In this document: positions 5,322 to 5,322 of the stretch, piece after piece
How positions within the stretch are numbered: position 1 is the stretch's first letter
Layout: each line of letters starts with the position of its first letter
Assembly (NCBI GenBank): GCA_030430725.1
Contig: JAUIKP010000269.1
Coordinates: 1 to 5,322 of the forward strand
Length of the DNA: 5,322 bases
Origin: Nitrospiria bacterium
GTDB taxonomy: Bacteria; Nitrospirota; Nitrospiria; Nitrospirales; UBA8639
Direction of reading: 5' to 3'
Made by a program: the position numbers and the translations under genes
The notes under the pieces: generated by a model
Database searches by the model: none
Seen by the model: the letters and a program-made list of their open reading frames with translations, nothing else
What the model was told of the DNA's origin: nothing

Positions 5322-5322
5322 G

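Noticed and set aside
1..5322. tRNA, rRNA, CRISPR array or riboswitch
   Set aside because: No cloverleaf, rRNA signature, regularly spaced direct repeats or known aptamer pattern was recognised by eye on either strand.

Overview
All five complete protein genes in this window, and a sixth cut by its left edge, lie on the minus strand. They fall into two blocks separated by about 1.2 kb of gene-poor DNA. The organism looks like a flagellated Gram-negative-type bacterium of moderate GC content. The fliW-csrA pair and the style of the proteins fit Nitrospirota or a deltaproteobacterial lineage, but that placement is inference from remembered family members and is weak.

Right block (about 4455-5321): fliW followed by csrA. 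CsrA is the RNA-binding translational repressor and FliW is the flagellin-sensing protein that antagonises it. This CsrA keeps Arg44, the RNA-binding position, and Asn55, the position needed for FliW binding in Bacillus subtilis. It also has a C-terminal tail. A GGA motif sits in the fliW-csrA spacer and another in the csrA ribosome binding site, which suggests autoregulation. A hairpin followed by a T-run lies at the csrA stop codon.

Middle (3271-4454): no intact gene. The minus strand between about 3805 and 4209 holds a decayed transposase resembling the IS5 family, recognisable over roughly 130 codons and broken by in-frame stops. Between it and the left block are a sigma-54-like motif and two direct repeats 21 bp apart that could drive the left operon.

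Left block (1-3270): a tight operon read right to left. It comprises a thiamine-diphosphate (TPP) dehydrogenase E1 alpha subunit, an E1 beta subunit, a GDP-mannose 4,6-dehydratase-like SDR enzyme, and a GHMP sugar kinase resembling HddA that runs off the left edge. The kinase is in a partial reading frame that is easy to miss: it starts at a GTG overlapping the SDR stop codon by 4 nt. A kinase of the heptose-7-phosphate type beside a GDP-sugar dehydratase points to a GDP-heptose or GDP-6-deoxyheptose surface or flagellar glycan pathway. The E1 alpha/beta pair has no E2 or E3 gene in view. This raises the possibility that it performs carbon-carbon ligation, for example adding a two-carbon branch to a sugar, rather than feeding central metabolism. 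That combination is the most interesting part of the window.
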